This document shows positions 62,649 to 64,000 of a DNA stretch of 64,000 nucleotides, piece by piece. The stretch lies in contig NC_037092.1 of NCBI RefSeq assembly GCF_002994745.2, positions 67,679,823 through 67,743,822 on the forward strand, given 5' to 3'. Each line of letters starts with the position of its first letter. Position 1 is the first letter of the stretch. The notes below the pieces were generated by a model. It saw only the letters and a program-made list of their open reading frames with translations, was not told the origin of the DNA and made no database searches. The stretch comes from Rosa chinensis. Its lineage: Eukaryota; Streptophyta; Magnoliopsida; Rosales; Rosaceae. The position numbers and the translations under genes were made by a program.

Positions 62649-64000
62649 TTAAGTTGAGTCGATGTGCATGTCCATATTTGGTAATGGAAATTCATCCTTC
62701 GGACAAGCTCTGTTCAAATCTCTATAATTGATACAAATTCTGACCTGACCATTTTTCTTTCTTACCGGAACAACATTCGCAAGCAATGTGGGGTGCTTGA
62801 TGGGCTTGATGAAACCACAAGCTAGAAGCTTCTCGATTTCTTGCTTGATTTGTACTTCATCGTTTGGATGGTAATTTCTTCTTGCTTGCACCACTGGTTT
62901 AGTTTCTGGTTCCATATTTAACGTATGGCATACGAGATTCGGATCCAAACTAGGCATCTCATCATAATTCCAAACAAATACATCCTTGAATTCTTTGAGT
63001 AATGCCACAAGATGCTCACTTTCTTGAGGTGACAGGTTCTTGGTGATGAGTATAGGCTTTTGTATTGCAGGGTCGTCACTCAGGTTCACAGCTTCCACTT
63101 CTTCAGCCACTGCGGTGGACCCATCTTGCATGCATTTCGGTGCCGGCAAAGCTTCTTGAAGGGTAGGAGATTTAGGTGTCATGGATATCCCTTCGTCTAT
63201 GCTGCATACATTCTCCATGACACCTTTCTATATAGGGCCTTCCTGCAGGTCGCAGCCAGGCCCCGTAACCAATCATAAGCGGTAGATGGTGCACCCATTG
63301 GGCAACACAACTTTGGAACATCATGGTGGAGCTTGAGCACAAGCATTTGCTTCCCTTCCTTGACTTATCACCGCAAAAAGATCTCCATCACTTATATCTC
63401 TAATATCAGGCCAGGATAGCAAAGGCATGCCTGAAACTTTAGAAGGAACATATCCCCCATCAGTTGTGAACTCATTATAGTACTCAGCCTCAATAAAGTG
63501 AGCCTCACTCTGATGGAACGACAACTGATTCCCTGGTATTCTGATAGGGTTGAGGCCGATTCTCCCTTTGACACATTGGTGATAGGTGGATGGTATCAGC
63601 CTGTGCTTGTTGAGCCATGGTTGTCCTAGCAAAGCATGGTAGCTTGTATCCACATTCAAGACTTTAAATTTGGTCCAGGACCGAATTAGTCCTACTTTAA
63701 GATCCAGCTGTATGTAGCCTATAGACGTCTCATCTGCCTCTGCAAAACCAAATATCTTCATCTCTGTTTTCACAATTCTTGATTGTGGGATGCTTGCGGC
63801 TTTAAGGACATAGAGTGGTATGATATTGAGCGAAGACCCTGTGTCAACAAGCGCGCACCCTTCTCACAAACACATCATTGATCTGAGCCTCTCAGTAAAG
63901 AGGTCTCCTATGGTCTGGATATGATACCTCCATGTCTGATTCGGTGAAGATTATGGCATTGTCATTCTCTAGTACAGATATTGTTCTCCTTATTTCCGCA
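62649..64000 (-). pseudogene. gypsy protease region and RT N-terminus, broken
   Basis: The 63321-63773 frame reads YHALLGQPWLNKHRLIPSTY, typical of the end of the Tat protease domain. Sequence to 64000 continues upstream in other frames (NAIIFTESDMEV). The 62649-63218 frame covers the linker and RT start: DVFVWNYDEMPSLDPNLVCH, VVQARRNYHP, GFIKPIKHP, VPVRKKNGQVRICINYRDLN, FPLPNMD. Frame changes and stops separate the blocks. Confidence 0.85.

Larger units (their letters stand above)
58449..64000 (-). mobile_element. Ty3/gypsy retrotransposon, Tat-like, partial at the window edge
   Basis: The minus-strand pol order from right to left is protease region, RT, RNase H, a second archaeal-type RNase H, integrase. 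The second RNase H (LFFDGSAMNNGGGGGVVLI, NNTAEYEAFIIG) is a hallmark of the Tat lineage. The element continues past 64000, so gag and the 5' LTR are not seen. The 3' LTR is not recognised. If the PMD gene at 54565-58140 belongs to it, the element extends at least to 54565. Confidence 0.88.

Overview
This window reads as repeat-rich nuclear DNA of a dicot plant. It is AT-rich, its genes have introns, and it holds Ty1/copia, Ty3/gypsy, LINE, TRIM, SINE, hAT, MULE-like and PIF/Harbinger-like elements. The mix (class III-like GH18 chitinases, a restorer-like PPR pseudogene, a CCT-motif gene, an RPP30 gene) suggests a eudicot. Rosaceae is my guess and is inference only. I see no bacterial, organellar or CRISPR signal.

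Only four loci look like intact host genes. Two are near-identical intronless GH18 chitinase genes (1486-2397 and 6941-7852, +) made by a tandem duplication with a period of 5455 bp. Each copy is followed by a decayed GH1 beta-glucosidase exon relic. A frameshifted P-class PPR pseudogene (about 3836-5708, -) lies between them. A three-exon CCT-motif regulator gene is at 39159-41546 (+). A six-exon gene for the RNase P/MRP subunit RPP30 is at 46468-49546 (-), with an unusual internal 43-residue repeat.

The rest is mostly transposable elements, many with visible target-site duplications (TSDs). Region 0-10 kb: chitinase duplication with one retroposon in each copy. 10.6-17.5 kb: complete but decayed copia element (-). 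19.25-19.8 kb: solo LTR. About 19.9-29.5 kb: a large LINE (+) carrying a TRIM in ORF1, a 1.2-kb MULE-like element in ORF2 and a 3.6-kb hAT in its 3' UTR; that hAT holds at least five more insertions. 32.7-38.1 kb: a second, older copia element of the same family without gag. 42.0-43.1 kb: giant inverted-repeat element behind the CCT gene. 50.8-52.4 kb: four MITEs nested one inside another. 52.8-54.55 kb: LINE with ORF1 only (-). 54.6-64 kb: a Tat-like Ty3/gypsy element (pol on -, running off the right edge) with a plant-mobile-domain (PMD) gene in antisense beyond the end of pol and a hAT in its second RNase H domain.

The most interesting targets are the antisense PMD gene with its array of short repeated exon-like units, the nested elements whose TSDs give an insertion order, the MULE-like element that may carry captured host sequence, and the 129-bp repeat expansion inside RPP30.
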